Below, piece after piece: positions 1 to 6,173 of a DNA stretch of 9,212 nt. Origin of the DNA: an uncultured Bacteroidales bacterium (lineage in GTDB: Bacteria; Bacteroidota; Bacteroidia; Bacteroidales; Bacteroidaceae); the NCBI GenBank assembly GCA_937901185.1, contig CALCHR010000074.1, positions 1 through 9,212 of the forward strand. Reading direction: 5' to 3'. A model generated the notes under the pieces. The model was given only the letters and a program-made list of their open reading frames with translations, searched no databases and had not been told where the DNA came from. The stretch's first letter is position 1; each line of letters begins with the position of its first letter. Position numbers and translations under genes: made by a program.

Positions 1-1639
1 TGATTTCTTCGTCGTGCTCCACCACTACCACCGTGTTGCCCAAGTCGCGCAACTGGCGTAGCACATGGATGAGGCGCTCGGTGTCGCGTGAGTGGAGGCC
101 GATGCTCGGCTCGTCGAGGATGTAGAGCGAGCCCACCAGCGAGGAGCCCAGCGAGGTGGCCAGGTTGATGCGCTGGCTCTCGCCGCCCGATAGCGTGTTG
201 CTCAAGCGGTCGAGGGTGAGATAGCCCAAGCCTACATCGCAAAGGAAGTTGAGGCGGTTGCGAATCTCGGTAAGCAGGCGGGTGGCCACCTGCTCATCGT
301 GCTCGGAGAGCTGAATCTCCTCGAAGAACTTGCGCAGCTCGCTGATGGGCTTGCGCACCAGTTCCATGATGTTGCAGCCCCCCACTTTGACGTAGGCGGC
401 TTCGGGTTTCAAGCGCGAGCCATTGCAGACGGGGCAGATGGTCTTGCCGCGGTAGCGAGCCAGCATCACGCGGTACTGAATCTTATATTGATTCTCCTCC
501 AGCATGCGGAAGAAGGCGTCGATGGTCACCTGTTCCTCCTTGGGCAAGCGTTTCTCTTCCGGGTCGCCATGCCAGAGAATGGATTTCTGTTCCTGGGTGA
601 GGTTGAAGTAAGGTTCGAAGATGGGGAAGCCTTTCTTGCTTGCGCGACGGCAGAACTCTTCTTTCCAGAGGCTCATCTTTTCGCCGCGCCAGCACACCAC
701 GGCTCCATCGTAGATGCTCAGCGCCGAATTGGGAACCACGAGTTGCTCGTCGATGCCCATCACGCGGCCGAAGCCCTCGCACTTGGGACAGGCGCCAAGG
801 GGCGAGTTGAAGGAGAACATATTGTCGTTTGGCTCTGTAAACTGCATCCCGTCGGCCTCAAAGCGGATGGAAAAGCGATGGAGCAGTCCGGAGGGGTAGA
901 TGCGCAGGAGACATTCGCCGTCGCCTTCGTAGAACGCCGTCTCCACAGAGTCGGTGAGGCGGGAAATGCCGTCTTTCGAGTTATCAACGGCCATGCGGTC
1001 GATGAGGATGTATAGATTTTCCGGAATCTGAGTCGTGTTGCAGAAGTCGTCATTGGCGTGCGCTTCCAGATAATCCTCGATGCGCACCATCTCGCCGTCG
1101 GCCTCGAGGCGGGTGAGTCCTTGTTGCAGATCCACTTCCAGTTGCTCGCGCAAGGTTCTGCCGTGGCGGATACGCATGGGGGCGAGCAGCGTGAAGCGGG
1201 TGGAGGGAGAGTAGGAGAGGGCGCAGTTCACCACATCCTCTGCAGAGTGCTTCTTGACCTCTGTGCCGCTGATGGGCGAAAAGGTGTGGCCCACGCGGGC
1301 AAAGAGCAGGCGCAGGTAGTCGTATATCTCGGTCGAGGTGCCCACCGTGGAGCGCGGATTGCGGCTGGTTACTTTTTGCTCGATGGCGATGGCGGGCGGC
1401 AATCCTTTGATGTAGTCGCACTCGGGCTTGTGCATGCGGCCCAGGAATTGGCGGGCGTAGGCCGAGAGGCTTTCCACGTAGCGGCGCTGGCCTTCTGCGT
1501 AGAGCGTATCAAAAGCCAGCGATGACTTTCCCGAGCCGCTGAGGCCGGTAATCACAATAAATTTTCCGCGCGGAATATGCAGGTCGATGTTCTTCAGATT
1601 GTTGACGCGGGCGCCTTTTATGTAGATGGACTTTTCCAT
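1..1639 (-). CDS. uvrA: UvrA, excinuclease ABC subunit A (N-terminal 546 residues; cut by the window edge)
   Basis: UvrA is the damage-sensing ATPase of nucleotide excision repair; as a dimer it loads UvrB onto lesions in the cytoplasm. The reverse-strand translation starts MEKSIYIKGARVNNLKNI. It has a Walker A loop GLSGSGKSS at about residues 32-40, followed by the UvrA hallmark YVESLSAYARQFLGRMH. Two CxxC pairs follow (CPKC and CPVC, the latter in CPVCNGSRLKPEA). The ABC signature LSGGESQRI lies at about 483, Walker B LDEPSIGLH at about 508 and the H-loop VVEHDEE near 541. The window therefore ends just after the first ATPase domain, with about 400 usual residues missing. Motif spacing agrees with E. 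coli UvrA, so I see no frameshift. The ATG at 1639 lies 12 bases after the xerD stop, which suggests co-transcription. No Shine-Dalgarno is visible. Confidence 0.97.
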   Translation of the reverse strand, partial: MEKSIYIKGARVNNLKNIDLHIPRGKFIVITGLSGSGKSSLAFDTLYAEGQRRYVESLSAYARQFLGRMHKPECDYIKGLPPAIAIEQKVTSRNPRSTVGTSTEIYDYLRLLFARVGHTFSPISGTEVKKHSAEDVVNCALSYSPSTRFTLLAPMRIRHGRTLREQLEVDLQQGLTRLEADGEMVRIEDYLEAHANDDFCNTTQIPENLYILIDRMAVDNSKDGISRLTDSVETAFYEGDGECLLRIYPSGLLHRFSIRFEADGMQFTEPNDNMFSFNSPLGACPKCEGFGRVMGIDEQLVVPNSALSIYDGAVVCWRGEKMSLWKEEFCRRASKKGFPIFEPYFNLTQEQKSILWHGDPEEKRLPKEEQVTIDAFFRMLEENQYKIQYRVMLARYRGKTICPVCNGSRLKPEAAYVKVGGCNIMELVRKPISELRKFFEEIQLSEHDEQVATRLLTEIRNRLNFLCDVGLGYLTLDRLSNTLSGGESQRINLATSLGSSLVGSLYILDEPSIGLHSRDTERLIHVLRQLRDLGNTVVVVEHDEEI

Positions 1640-1651
1640 ATCTGAGGGATG

Positions 1652-2560
1652 TTAGGAGTGCTCCCGCTTGTTGCGCGGGAAGTGGTTGAGTACTTGTTCG
1701 TGTAGGAAACGGCGGTCGATGTGGGTGTATATCTCCGTGGTGGCTATGCTTTCATGGCCGAGCATAGCCTGGATGGCTCGCAAGTTGGCGCCGCCCTCCA
1801 GTAAGTGGGTGGCGAAGGAGTGGCGAAAGGTGTGTGGACTGATGGTCTTCACAATGCCGGCGGCCTCGGCGTGTACTTTTATGAAGTGGAACACCGTGAT
1901 GCGCGAAAGCCTTTGGCGGCGCTTCTGACTGAGGAATACGAAGTCCTCTTCGCCGGCGCGGGGCTCAATGTTGTTGCGGTCAATGAACCAGAGCTTTAAT
2001 TCATGGATGGCACGAGGAGAGATGGGAACGAGACGCTGCTTGCTGCCCTTGCCGGTAACGCGGAGGAATCCCTCGTCAAGGTATAGGTCGGAGAGGGTGA
2101 GGTTGCAGAGCTCGCTGACGCGCAAGCCGCAGCTGTAGAGCATCTCGATGACTGTGCGGTCGCGTTGTCCGGTGAGCTGCGAAAGGTCTATGACAGAGAG
2201 CAACTTGTCTATTTCCTCGATGGACAATACTTCGGGCAAGTGCTTGCCTATCTTGGGCGACTCCAAAAGTTCCGTGGGGTCGTTCTCAATATATCCGTCC
2301 AGTAGCAGAAAGCGATAGAAGGAGCGCACGCCGGAGATGATACGCGCCACAGAGCGGGCGCAGATGCCCATGTCATGGAGCAGCCAAACGAAGCGATGCA
2401 GCTCCTCGAGGGTCACTTTCTCTTTTTCCAAACCCTCTTCGGCGAGGTAGGCCACAAATTTTTCTACATCGCGCAAGTAGGCCTCGCGTGTGTTCGACGA
2501 GAGACCGCGCTCCAGCAGTAAATAGTTGTGGTATTTCTCTAATATTTCGCTGCGCCGCAT
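1652..2560 (-). CDS. xerD: XerD-type site-specific tyrosine recombinase
   Basis: This 302-residue protein matches the XerC/XerD family, which resolves chromosome dimers at dif sites. Residues about 1-95 form the SAM-like core-binding domain (RGLSSNTREAYLRDVEKF). Residues about 110-290 form the catalytic domain. All catalytic positions are visible: R147 (SCGLRVSEL), K171 (TGKGSKQR), H243 and R246 (SPHTFRHSFATHLL), H269 (LGHES) and the nucleophile Y278 (TTEIYTH). Each is one residue below its E. coli XerD counterpart (R148, K172, H244, R247, H270, Y279), which favours XerD over XerC and over phage integrases. The gene is divergent from aroQ and probably co-transcribed with uvrA. I could not find a convincing own promoter. 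A housekeeping role is inferred from length and context; no attachment site or mobile element is visible nearby. Confidence 0.95.
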   Translation of the reverse strand: MRRSEILEKYHNYLLLERGLSSNTREAYLRDVEKFVAYLAEEGLEKEKVTLEELHRFVWLLHDMGICARSVARIISGVRSFYRFLLLDGYIENDPTELLESPKIGKHLPEVLSIEEIDKLLSVIDLSQLTGQRDRTVIEMLYSCGLRVSELCNLTLSDLYLDEGFLRVTGKGSKQRLVPISPRAIHELKLWFIDRNNIEPRAGEEDFVFLSQKRRQRLSRITVFHFIKVHAEAAGIVKTISPHTFRHSFATHLLEGGANLRAIQAMLGHESIATTEIYTHIDRRFLHEQVLNHFPRNKREHS

Positions 2561-2646
2561 ATTTGCTAGTGCTATAATTTCTTAATATAGGGTGGTCGGA
2601 GGAAGATTTTCCAAAAAACTATGACTGCTCTTCTCTCGGCTTTCAC

Positions 2647-2654
2647 TATATTTG
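2647..2654 (+). promoter_or_regulatory. Promoter -7 box for the aroQ-pyk-methyltransferase operon
   Basis: TATATTTG matches the Bacteroidetes -7 consensus TAnnTTTG and lies 39 bases before the aroQ ATG, in the xerD/aroQ divergent region. No clear TTTG is present 19-21 bases upstream, so the -33 element is weak or absent. The predicted leader of roughly 35 bases is A-rich with no Shine-Dalgarno. Confidence 0.6.
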
Positions 2655-2693
2655 CACACAAAGGTAAGGATTTTCCTAAAATAGAAAAAGGCT

Positions 2694-3116
2694 ATGAGAA
2701 TTTTGATATTGAACGGGCCCAACTTGAACCTCTTGGGCCAACGCGAACCCGGCATCTACGGAAACGGAACGATGGAAGATTGTGTGGCTACTCTGAAGCA
2801 GCAATATCCCGATGTGGAGTTCAGCTACTACCAAAGCAACGTGGAGGGACTCCTCATTGACAAGATACACGAGGCTGCTCACTGCGCCGACGGAATAGTT
2901 TTCAACGCCGGTGCGTATACTCATACCTCGGTGGCACTGCACGACGCCATTCGCGCCGTAGCCGTTCCCGTGGTCGAAGTGCACATCTCCAATGTGCACA
3001 GCCGCGAGGAGTTTCGCCACCATTCTCTGATAGCCGCCGCCTGCAAGGGTGTGATTTGCGGATTCGGTTTCAACTCGTATCGCCTGGCTGTCGAAGCGCT
3101 CAAGGATATGTGCTGA
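2694..3116 (+). CDS. aroQ: 3-dehydroquinate dehydratase, type II
   Basis: AroQ converts 3-dehydroquinate to 3-dehydroshikimate, the third step of the shikimate pathway, through an enolate mechanism. The 140-residue length is normal for this dodecameric flavodoxin-like fold. The N-terminal NGPNLNLLGQREPGIYG (residues 7-23) holds the catalytic arginine R17 and tyrosine Y22. SNVEG, NAGAYTHTS (N71), VEVHISN (H97) and REEFRHHS (R108) are the other active-site motifs, followed by GVICGFGFNSYRLA. All key residues are present. The start is the first ATG after the promoter and directly precedes the conserved first strand. It is the first gene of an apparent operon with pyk (48 bases downstream) and an O-methyltransferase, and divergent from xerD. 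Confidence 0.97.
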   Translation: MRILILNGPNLNLLGQREPGIYGNGTMEDCVATLKQQYPDVEFSYYQSNVEGLLIDKIHEAAHCADGIVFNAGAYTHTSVALHDAIRAVAVPVVEVHISNVHSREEFRHHSLIAAACKGVICGFGFNSYRLAVEALKDMC

Positions 3117-3123
3117 CCGACGC

Positions 3124-3146
3124 TACATATTTATTATATATAACAC
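3124..3146 (+). repeat. AT-rich leader element, copy 1 (before pyk)
   Basis: TACATATTTATTATATATAA in the aroQ-pyk spacer stands out in GC-rich surroundings. Nearly the same string, with one T fewer, recurs at 7997-8018 before or within the start of the phosphodiesterase gene. It may be a promoter-like or translation-enhancing leader element, but it does not fit the TAnnTTTG promoter consensus. Its function is unknown. Confidence 0.4.
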
Positions 3147-3164
3147 AACACTAAACTGACCCCT

Positions 3165-4598
3165 ATGTACAAGAAGACAAAAATTGTAGCCACCATCTCC
3201 GACAAGCGTTGCGACGTGGGCTTGATTCAGCGCCTCTACGACGCCGGAATGAATGTGGTGCGCCTCAACACCGCCCATCAGGACGCTGCCGGCATGAAGC
3301 GCGTCATTGACAACGTGCGCGAGGTGTCGAGCCACATCGCCGTGCTCATCGACACCAAAGGCCCCGAAGTGCGCACCACCAAGTGTGCCGAACCGATTCC
3401 TTTTAAGCGCGGCGAACAGGTGAAGGTCTGCGGCTGCCCGGAGCAGGATTCCACGCACTCCTGCATCTGTGTGAGCTACCCCAACTTTGTGCGCGACGTC
3501 AGCGTAGGCGCTCATGTGCTCATTGACGACGGCGACCTCGGCCTGGTGGTTGAAGGAAAGACGGAGACCGCCTTGCTTTGCCGCGTAGAGAACGACGCCG
3601 TGCTCGGCGCACGCAAGAGTGTGAACGTGCCGGGTGTCCGCGTGAATCTGCCGGCCCTTACCGAGCGTGACAAGCAGAACATCGCCTTCGCCATCGACTA
3701 CGACGTGGCCTTCATTGCCCACTCCTTCGTGCGCAGCAAGGAAGATGTGCTCGCCGTAAGGGCTTTGCTCGATGCCGCCCAAAGCGACATACGCATCATC
3801 GCCAAGATAGAAAACCAAGAGGGCGTGGACAACATCGACGAGATTCTCGAGGCGGCCGACGGCATTATGGTGGCGCGCGGCGACTTAGGCATAGAAGTGC
3901 CGCAGGAGCAGATTCCCGGCATTCAGCGCCGCCTGGTGGAAAAGGCCATCCGTGCGCATAAACCAGTCATCGTAGCTACGCAGATGCTGCAAAGCATGAT
4001 TCACAATCCGAGACCTACGCGCACCGAGGTGACCGATATTGCCAACGCCGTCTATTCGCGGGCGGACGCATTGATGCTCAGTGGCGAAACCGCCTATGGC
4101 GACTATCCCGAAGAGGCCGTTAAGGTGATGGCCTCTGTGGCTTTACAGGCCGAGCGCGACAAGTTCGAGGAGAGTGGGGGAATGGAAATCCCGCTTTCAG
4201 AAGCCCCCGACACCACAGAGTTCTTTGCCATGCAAGCCGTGCAGGCCACCAAGGCGATGCAGCTCCGCGCCATCATCATGGACAGCTTTACAGGCCGCAC
4301 CGCACGCTACGTTTCCTCCTTCCGAGGTGAGTGTACCATCCTCGCCATCTGCTACAAGGCGAAGACCGTGCGCCACTTGGCCCTCTCCTATGGTGTCTAC
4401 GCCATCTACATGCCGATGAAGAGCTTCGGCCACGAGTTTCTCTTGGCCGCCCTTCGCAAGTTGCTCAACGACCGCATGCTCCGCCCCGAAGACCGCATTT
4501 GCTACCTTGGCAGCCACCGCAAGGAGCAGCGCACCTCCTTTATGGAGATGGACATCGTGCGCGACCTCTTCAGTTCAGAAGGCATGCCCACGCCCTGA
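3165..4598 (+). CDS. pyk: Pyruvate kinase
   Basis: Pyruvate kinase transfers phosphate from phosphoenolpyruvate to ADP, the last step of glycolysis. The 477-residue protein has the usual order of A domain, B domain (about 74-165), A domain and C-terminal domain. It begins KTKIVATISDKRCD. Visible motifs are DTKGPEVRT (63-71), the active-site signature IIAKIENQEGV with catalytic K214 and metal ligand E216, ARGDLGIEVP (237-246), ATQMLQSM (T272 region) and RADALMLSGETAYG. The substrate loop reads RLNTAHQD, where most pyruvate kinases have RLNFSHG; the serine hydroxyl that normally binds potassium is replaced by A37. The glutamate in GPEVR, typical of potassium-dependent enzymes, is kept. The C-terminal domain is short and no extra phosphohistidine domain is fused. 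It is the second gene of the aroQ operon. Confidence 0.97.
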   Translation: MYKKTKIVATISDKRCDVGLIQRLYDAGMNVVRLNTAHQDAAGMKRVIDNVREVSSHIAVLIDTKGPEVRTTKCAEPIPFKRGEQVKVCGCPEQDSTHSCICVSYPNFVRDVSVGAHVLIDDGDLGLVVEGKTETALLCRVENDAVLGARKSVNVPGVRVNLPALTERDKQNIAFAIDYDVAFIAHSFVRSKEDVLAVRALLDAAQSDIRIIAKIENQEGVDNIDEILEAADGIMVARGDLGIEVPQEQIPGIQRRLVEKAIRAHKPVIVATQMLQSMIHNPRPTRTEVTDIANAVYSRADALMLSGETAYGDYPEEAVKVMASVALQAERDKFEESGGMEIPLSEAPDTTEFFAMQAVQATKAMQLRAIIMDSFTGRTARYVSSFRGECTILAICYKAKTVRHLALSYGVYAIYMPMKSFGHEFLLAALRKLLNDRMLRPEDRICYLGSHRKEQRTSFMEMDIVRDLFSSEGMPTP

Positions 4599-4646
4599 GT
4601 ACATATTCTCTCCCACGCCCCCTTTGCTCTTTAATACCGACCTCCT

Positions 4647-5282
4647 ATGCACGAAGAATTAGAAGAATATATCCTCTCCCACATCACCCCCGAGGACGAA
4701 TACCTGCACGCCCTCTATCGCGCCACCCATCTGCAACTGCTCTATCCCCGCATGGCGTCGGGCCACTTGCAAGGCCGCCTGCTCAAGATGCTCACGCAGA
4801 TGATACGCCCTAAGACCGTTTTGGAAATAGGCACCTACTCCGGCTACTCCGCCCTGAGCATGGCGGCCGGATTGCCCGAGGGCGGAAAGATATATACTTT
4901 TGAGATTAACGACGAGCAAGAAGACTTCACCCGACCCTGGTTTGAACGCTCCCCTTATGCGGACCGCATAGAGTTTTTCATTGGCGATGTGTTCACCATC
5001 CTGCCGCAGTTGGATTTGCAGCTCGACATGGTGTTCATCGATGCCAACAAGCGCACCTATGTGGACTACTACGAATTGGTGATGAAGTACCTGCGCCCCG
5101 GCGGCTATATCCTGGCCGACAACACTCTGTGGGACGGCCACGTGGCAGATGCTGCCTACGACCGCGACCCTCAGACCATCGGCCTGCGGGCTTTCAACGA
5201 CCTCGTGGTCGGCGATCCGCGCGTCGAAACCGTTATCCTCCCGCTGCGCGACGGTCTCACGCTGCTGCGGCGCAAGGACTGA
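4647..5282 (+). CDS. Class I SAM-dependent O-methyltransferase (COMT/CCoAOMT-like family 3)
   Basis: The 211-residue protein has the full motif set of bacterial relatives of catechol and caffeoyl-CoA O-methyltransferases. MASGHLQGRLL (36-46) is followed by the SAM-binding motif I VLEIGTYSGYSALSMA (58-73), the acidic strand end YTFEIND (E86) and GDVF (D114). DMVFIDANKR (D132) and ILADNTLWDG (D158, N159) supply the likely divalent-metal ligands. The methyl acceptor cannot be read from the sequence; a catechol-type hydroxyl is only a family-level guess. It is the last gene of the aroQ-pyk operon, 48 bases after pyk and 13 bases before a strong terminator. No signal peptide is visible, so it is probably cytoplasmic. 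Other ATGs further in would remove conserved N-terminal helices, which supports this start. Confidence 0.92.
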   Translation: MHEELEEYILSHITPEDEYLHALYRATHLQLLYPRMASGHLQGRLLKMLTQMIRPKTVLEIGTYSGYSALSMAAGLPEGGKIYTFEINDEQEDFTRPWFERSPYADRIEFFIGDVFTILPQLDLQLDMVFIDANKRTYVDYYELVMKYLRPGGYILADNTLWDGHVADAAYDRDPQTIGLRAFNDLVVGDPRVETVILPLRDGLTLLRRKD

Positions 5283-5295
5283 TAATCTCCCCACA

Positions 5296-5338
5296 AAGCA
5301 CCGGGCAAAGCAGGAGGCACCTCTCGCCCGGTGCTTTT
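5296..5338 (+). terminator. Intrinsic terminator of the aroQ operon
   Basis: A perfect 11-bp stem, AAGCACCGGGC paired with GCCCGGTGCTT (5296-5306 and 5326-5336), encloses a loop that can pair further (GAGG/CCTC). TTTT followed by CTCTTT completes it. It begins 13 bases after the methyltransferase stop. Confidence 0.88.
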
Positions 5339-5488
5339 CTCTTTGCCTTTTCTTAGCCACACCGCGCACATCTACATCGCCGGCGAGGGCACGAAGCGCC
5401 TCTTCGGAAAATAAGCAGGTGCAGACCGAGGACAGCTGCCCAATTCTTAAAATAGGAGCGCTTGTTTGCTAAAGAAGGTTAAAGCCGA

Positions 5489-5520
5489 TTTGCATTTAGC
5501 CCTCGAATGTATTATCTTTG
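5489..5520 (+). promoter_or_regulatory. Near-consensus Bacteroidetes promoter
   Basis: TTTG at 5489-5492 is followed after 20 bases by TATCTTTG at 5513-5520. This agrees with the -33 TTTG and -7 TAnnTTTG consensus at the expected spacing. Transcription would start around 5525, only a few bases before the hairpin at 5529. No annotated family gene follows, so the product is either a very short RNA or a transcript into the small ORF at 5566. Confidence 0.75.
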
Positions 5521-5527
5521 TAATAGC

Positions 5528-5539
5528 GAAGCGGGAGTC
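5528..5539 (+). repeat. Left arm of a 12-bp perfect inverted repeat (partner at 5828-5839)
   Basis: GAAGCGGGAGTC here is the exact reverse complement of GACTCCCGCTTC at 5828-5839, about 290 bases away. This arm is also the 5' strand of the local hairpin, so the distal copy could compete for pairing in RNA, or the two could mark the ends of a miniature element. No target-site duplication was recognised. Confidence 0.45.
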
Positions 5540-5560
5540 CGGAGAGGGCTCCCGCTTTTT
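5529..5560 (+). terminator. Promoter-proximal hairpin with U tract (attenuator or end of a tiny RNA)
   Basis: AAGCGGGAGTCC (5529-5540) pairs with GGGCTCCCGCTT (5546-5557), giving a 12-bp stem with one G-U pair and a GGAGA loop, followed by a T run to 5560. It has the form of an intrinsic terminator but starts about four bases after the predicted transcription start. A 35-40 base RNA or an attenuated leader would result. This fits no riboswitch class I know, and no aptamer-sized sequence precedes it. Confidence 0.65.
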
Positions 5561-5565
5561 GCAAT

Positions 5566-5739
5566 ATGATAGATTCGAGAAAATGGGTTTTTTGCAACTC
5601 GTCTTTTGCTTTGCCGAATTTTTCTTCGGCGTTTACTAAGAAAAATTTGGTAACTACTAAGAAAATTTCCGAGCCATCTACGAAAATTTTTGTGCCATCT
5701 GCTTTTCCTGACTCCTTTTCCGCCGCTCCGAATCCTTAA
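5566..5739 (+). CDS. Possible 57-codon small ORF containing the 21-bp repeats (unproven)
   Basis: An ATG five bases after the U tract opens a frame that ends at TAA 5737-5739. The product would begin MIDSRKWVFCNSSFALPNF and contain a loosely repeated stretch (TKKNLVT, TKKISEPS, TKIFVPS) before a Ser/Pro/Phe-rich end. I recognise no domain, signal peptide or membrane segment. In favour of coding are its place right behind a promoter and repeat spacings of 21 bases, which keep the frame; the right-edge array also reads VTTKK in its corresponding frame. Against it are the terminator-like hairpin before the start, no ribosome-binding signal, and a further repeat copy beyond the stop. The frame may be open simply because the repeat lacks a stop in this phase. 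Confidence 0.25.
   Translation: MIDSRKWVFCNSSFALPNFSSAFTKKNLVTTKKISEPSTKIFVPSAFPDSFSAAPNP
5635..5702 (+). repeat. Imperfect tandem A-tract repeat, 21-bp period, three units
   Basis: The core GAAAATTT (GAAAAATTT in the first unit) begins at 5640, 5661 and 5682, exactly 21 bases apart. The sequence before the cores is ACTAAG, CTACTAAG and CTACG, and the second and third units share GCCATCT at their ends. The spacing is two helical turns, so the A tracts are in phase and could bend DNA. The form GTAACTACTAAGAA recurs inverted at 9172-9206. Confidence 0.7.
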
Positions 5740-5779
5740 TTTATCTTAAACTTTCTAAACGCCCGGTGTTCTTGAAAAG

Positions 5780-5795
5780 CTACTAAGAAAATCTG
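5780..5795 (+). repeat. Isolated copy of the CTACTAAGAAAAT repeat core
   Basis: CTACTAAGAAAATCTG matches the second unit of the tandem array in 13 consecutive bases. Its G before the A tract (5787) is 105 bases, or five 21-base periods, after that of the third unit. The intervening 84 bases do not visibly carry the core, so the phase may be chance. Confidence 0.5.
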
Positions 5796-5827
5796 CTTAA
5801 GCGATGGGTTAATTTTCTCCTTGCAGA

Positions 5828-5839
5828 GACTCCCGCTTC
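5828..5839 (-). repeat. Right arm of the 12-bp inverted repeat (partner at 5528-5539)
   Basis: GACTCCCGCTTC is the exact reverse complement of the left arm of the promoter-proximal hairpin. It resembles that hairpin's own right arm (GGCTCCCGCTTT), so it could be an alternative pairing partner or a relic of a duplicated hairpin. Confidence 0.45.
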
Positions 5840-5887
5840 TTGCTTCTCGGCACCCCTCGCACAGCATCTTCCGTAGGTATATAAAAG

Positions 5888-5919
5888 AAAAAAGGCTCTA
5901 CAGATTGTAAAGCCTTTTT
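5888..5919 (-). terminator. Bidirectional intrinsic terminator downstream of tRNA-Pro
   Basis: On the minus strand AAAAAGGCT and TACA pair with TGTA and AGCCTTTTTT around an ATC loop, with one mismatch, and the stem ends in a U run. It lies just past the 3' end of the tRNA gene. Because A and T runs flank both arms it can also stop plus-strand transcripts coming from 5489. Confidence 0.82.
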
Positions 5920-5925
5920 CTCAAG

Positions 5926-6000
5926 TCGGGATGACTGGATTCGAACCAGCGACCACACGCCCCCCAGACGCGTACTCTAACCGGACTGAGCTACATCCCG
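5926..6000 (-). tRNA. tRNA-Pro, anticodon GGG
   Basis: The reverse strand folds into a full cloverleaf of 75 bases. It has acceptor stem CGGGATG/CATCCCG with discriminator A, D arm GCTC-AGTCCGGTTA-GAGT, anticodon arm CGCGT-CTGGGGG-GCGTG, variable loop TGGTC, and T arm GCTGG-TTCGAAT-CCAGT. The anticodon GGG (positions 5963-5965) reads CCC and CCU proline codons, and the C1-G72 pair is typical of bacterial tRNA-Pro. The 3' CCA is not encoded and must be added afterwards. A promoter lies just upstream and a terminator just downstream, so it is a single-gene unit. Confidence 0.97.
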
Positions 6001-6011
6001 AATTGCGAGTG

Positions 6012-6042
6012 CAAAAGTAAGGCTTTATTTTTATCTGACAAA
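6012..6042 (-). promoter_or_regulatory. Promoter of the tRNA-Pro gene
   Basis: On the minus strand TTTG (6039-6042) is followed after 19 bases by TACTTTTG (6012-6019), a match to TTTG-N19-TAnnTTTG. The predicted start falls a few bases before the mature tRNA 5' end at 6000. Confidence 0.8.
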
Positions 6043-6119
6043 ATTTTCCCCACTTTTTTTCTTCGTAGAACCTATTTTATGGAAAAATGGGTGGTCTGTA
6101 GCGGATATACGCTCTGCTT

Positions 6120-6151
6120 TTTGCTCCATCGCAAGCCTTTTTCTATATTTG
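6120..6151 (+). promoter_or_regulatory. Promoter of the epimerase-nuclease-phosphodiesterase cluster
   Basis: TTTG (6120-6123), 20 bases, then TATATTTG (6144-6151) matches the Bacteroidetes consensus. It lies 22 bases before the epimerase ATG, leaving a leader of under 20 A-rich bases with no Shine-Dalgarno. It is divergent from the tRNA-Pro promoter. Confidence 0.8.
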
Positions 6152-6173
6152 CATATCTTAAAAAAATAATGCT

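Larger units (their letters stand above)
5343..5925. other. Structured intergenic region between the aroQ-operon terminator and tRNA-Pro
   Basis: No recognisable protein family is encoded in these 583 bases on either strand. The first 145 bases (5343-5488) hold nothing I can name beyond a 10-bp palindrome TCGCCGGCGA at 5377-5386. The rest contains a promoter, a terminator-like hairpin, a 57-codon ORF, A-tract repeats, an inverted copy of the hairpin arm and the tRNA terminator, listed separately. The stretch is richer in A and T than the flanking genes. Confidence 0.7.

Noticed and set aside
299..1525. Long plus-strand open frames (up to 238 codons) opposite uvrA
   Set aside because: They lie antisense to a clear UvrA reading frame, show no family motif and have the His/Ala/Gly/Val-rich composition of reverse-strand shadows in GC-rich genes.
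1652..2560. Phage or transposon integrase
   Set aside because: Length, catalytic positions and chromosomal housekeeping neighbours match XerD; no att sites or mobile genes are seen. The tRNA-Pro gene is 3.4 kb away and shows no duplicated 3' end.
2621..2860. A 79-codon plus-strand frame starting upstream of aroQ
   Set aside because: It overlaps aroQ out of frame and begins before the predicted aroQ transcription start.
3123..3818. A 231-codon minus-strand open frame opposite pyk
   Set aside because: It is fully antisense to conserved pyruvate kinase motifs and has no recognisable domain or promoter.
4659..5369. A 236-codon minus-strand open frame opposite the O-methyltransferase
   Set aside because: It overlaps a gene with all motifs intact and runs through the terminator hairpin of the opposite strand; nothing supports coding.
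5377..5386. 10-bp palindrome TCGCCGGCGA as an operator
   Set aside because: It lies after a terminator and over 100 bases before the next promoter; a single GC palindrome of this size is weak evidence.
5635..5702. CRISPR array
   Set aside because: The repeat cores are short and imperfect, the period is only 21 bases with no room for spacers, and no cas gene is present.
6054..6070. Further degenerate repeat copies (CTACGAAGAAAA on the minus strand here, and GTTACGAAGAAA at 9084-9095)
   Set aside because: They resemble the third array unit but are short and partly low-complexity; they could be chance matches.
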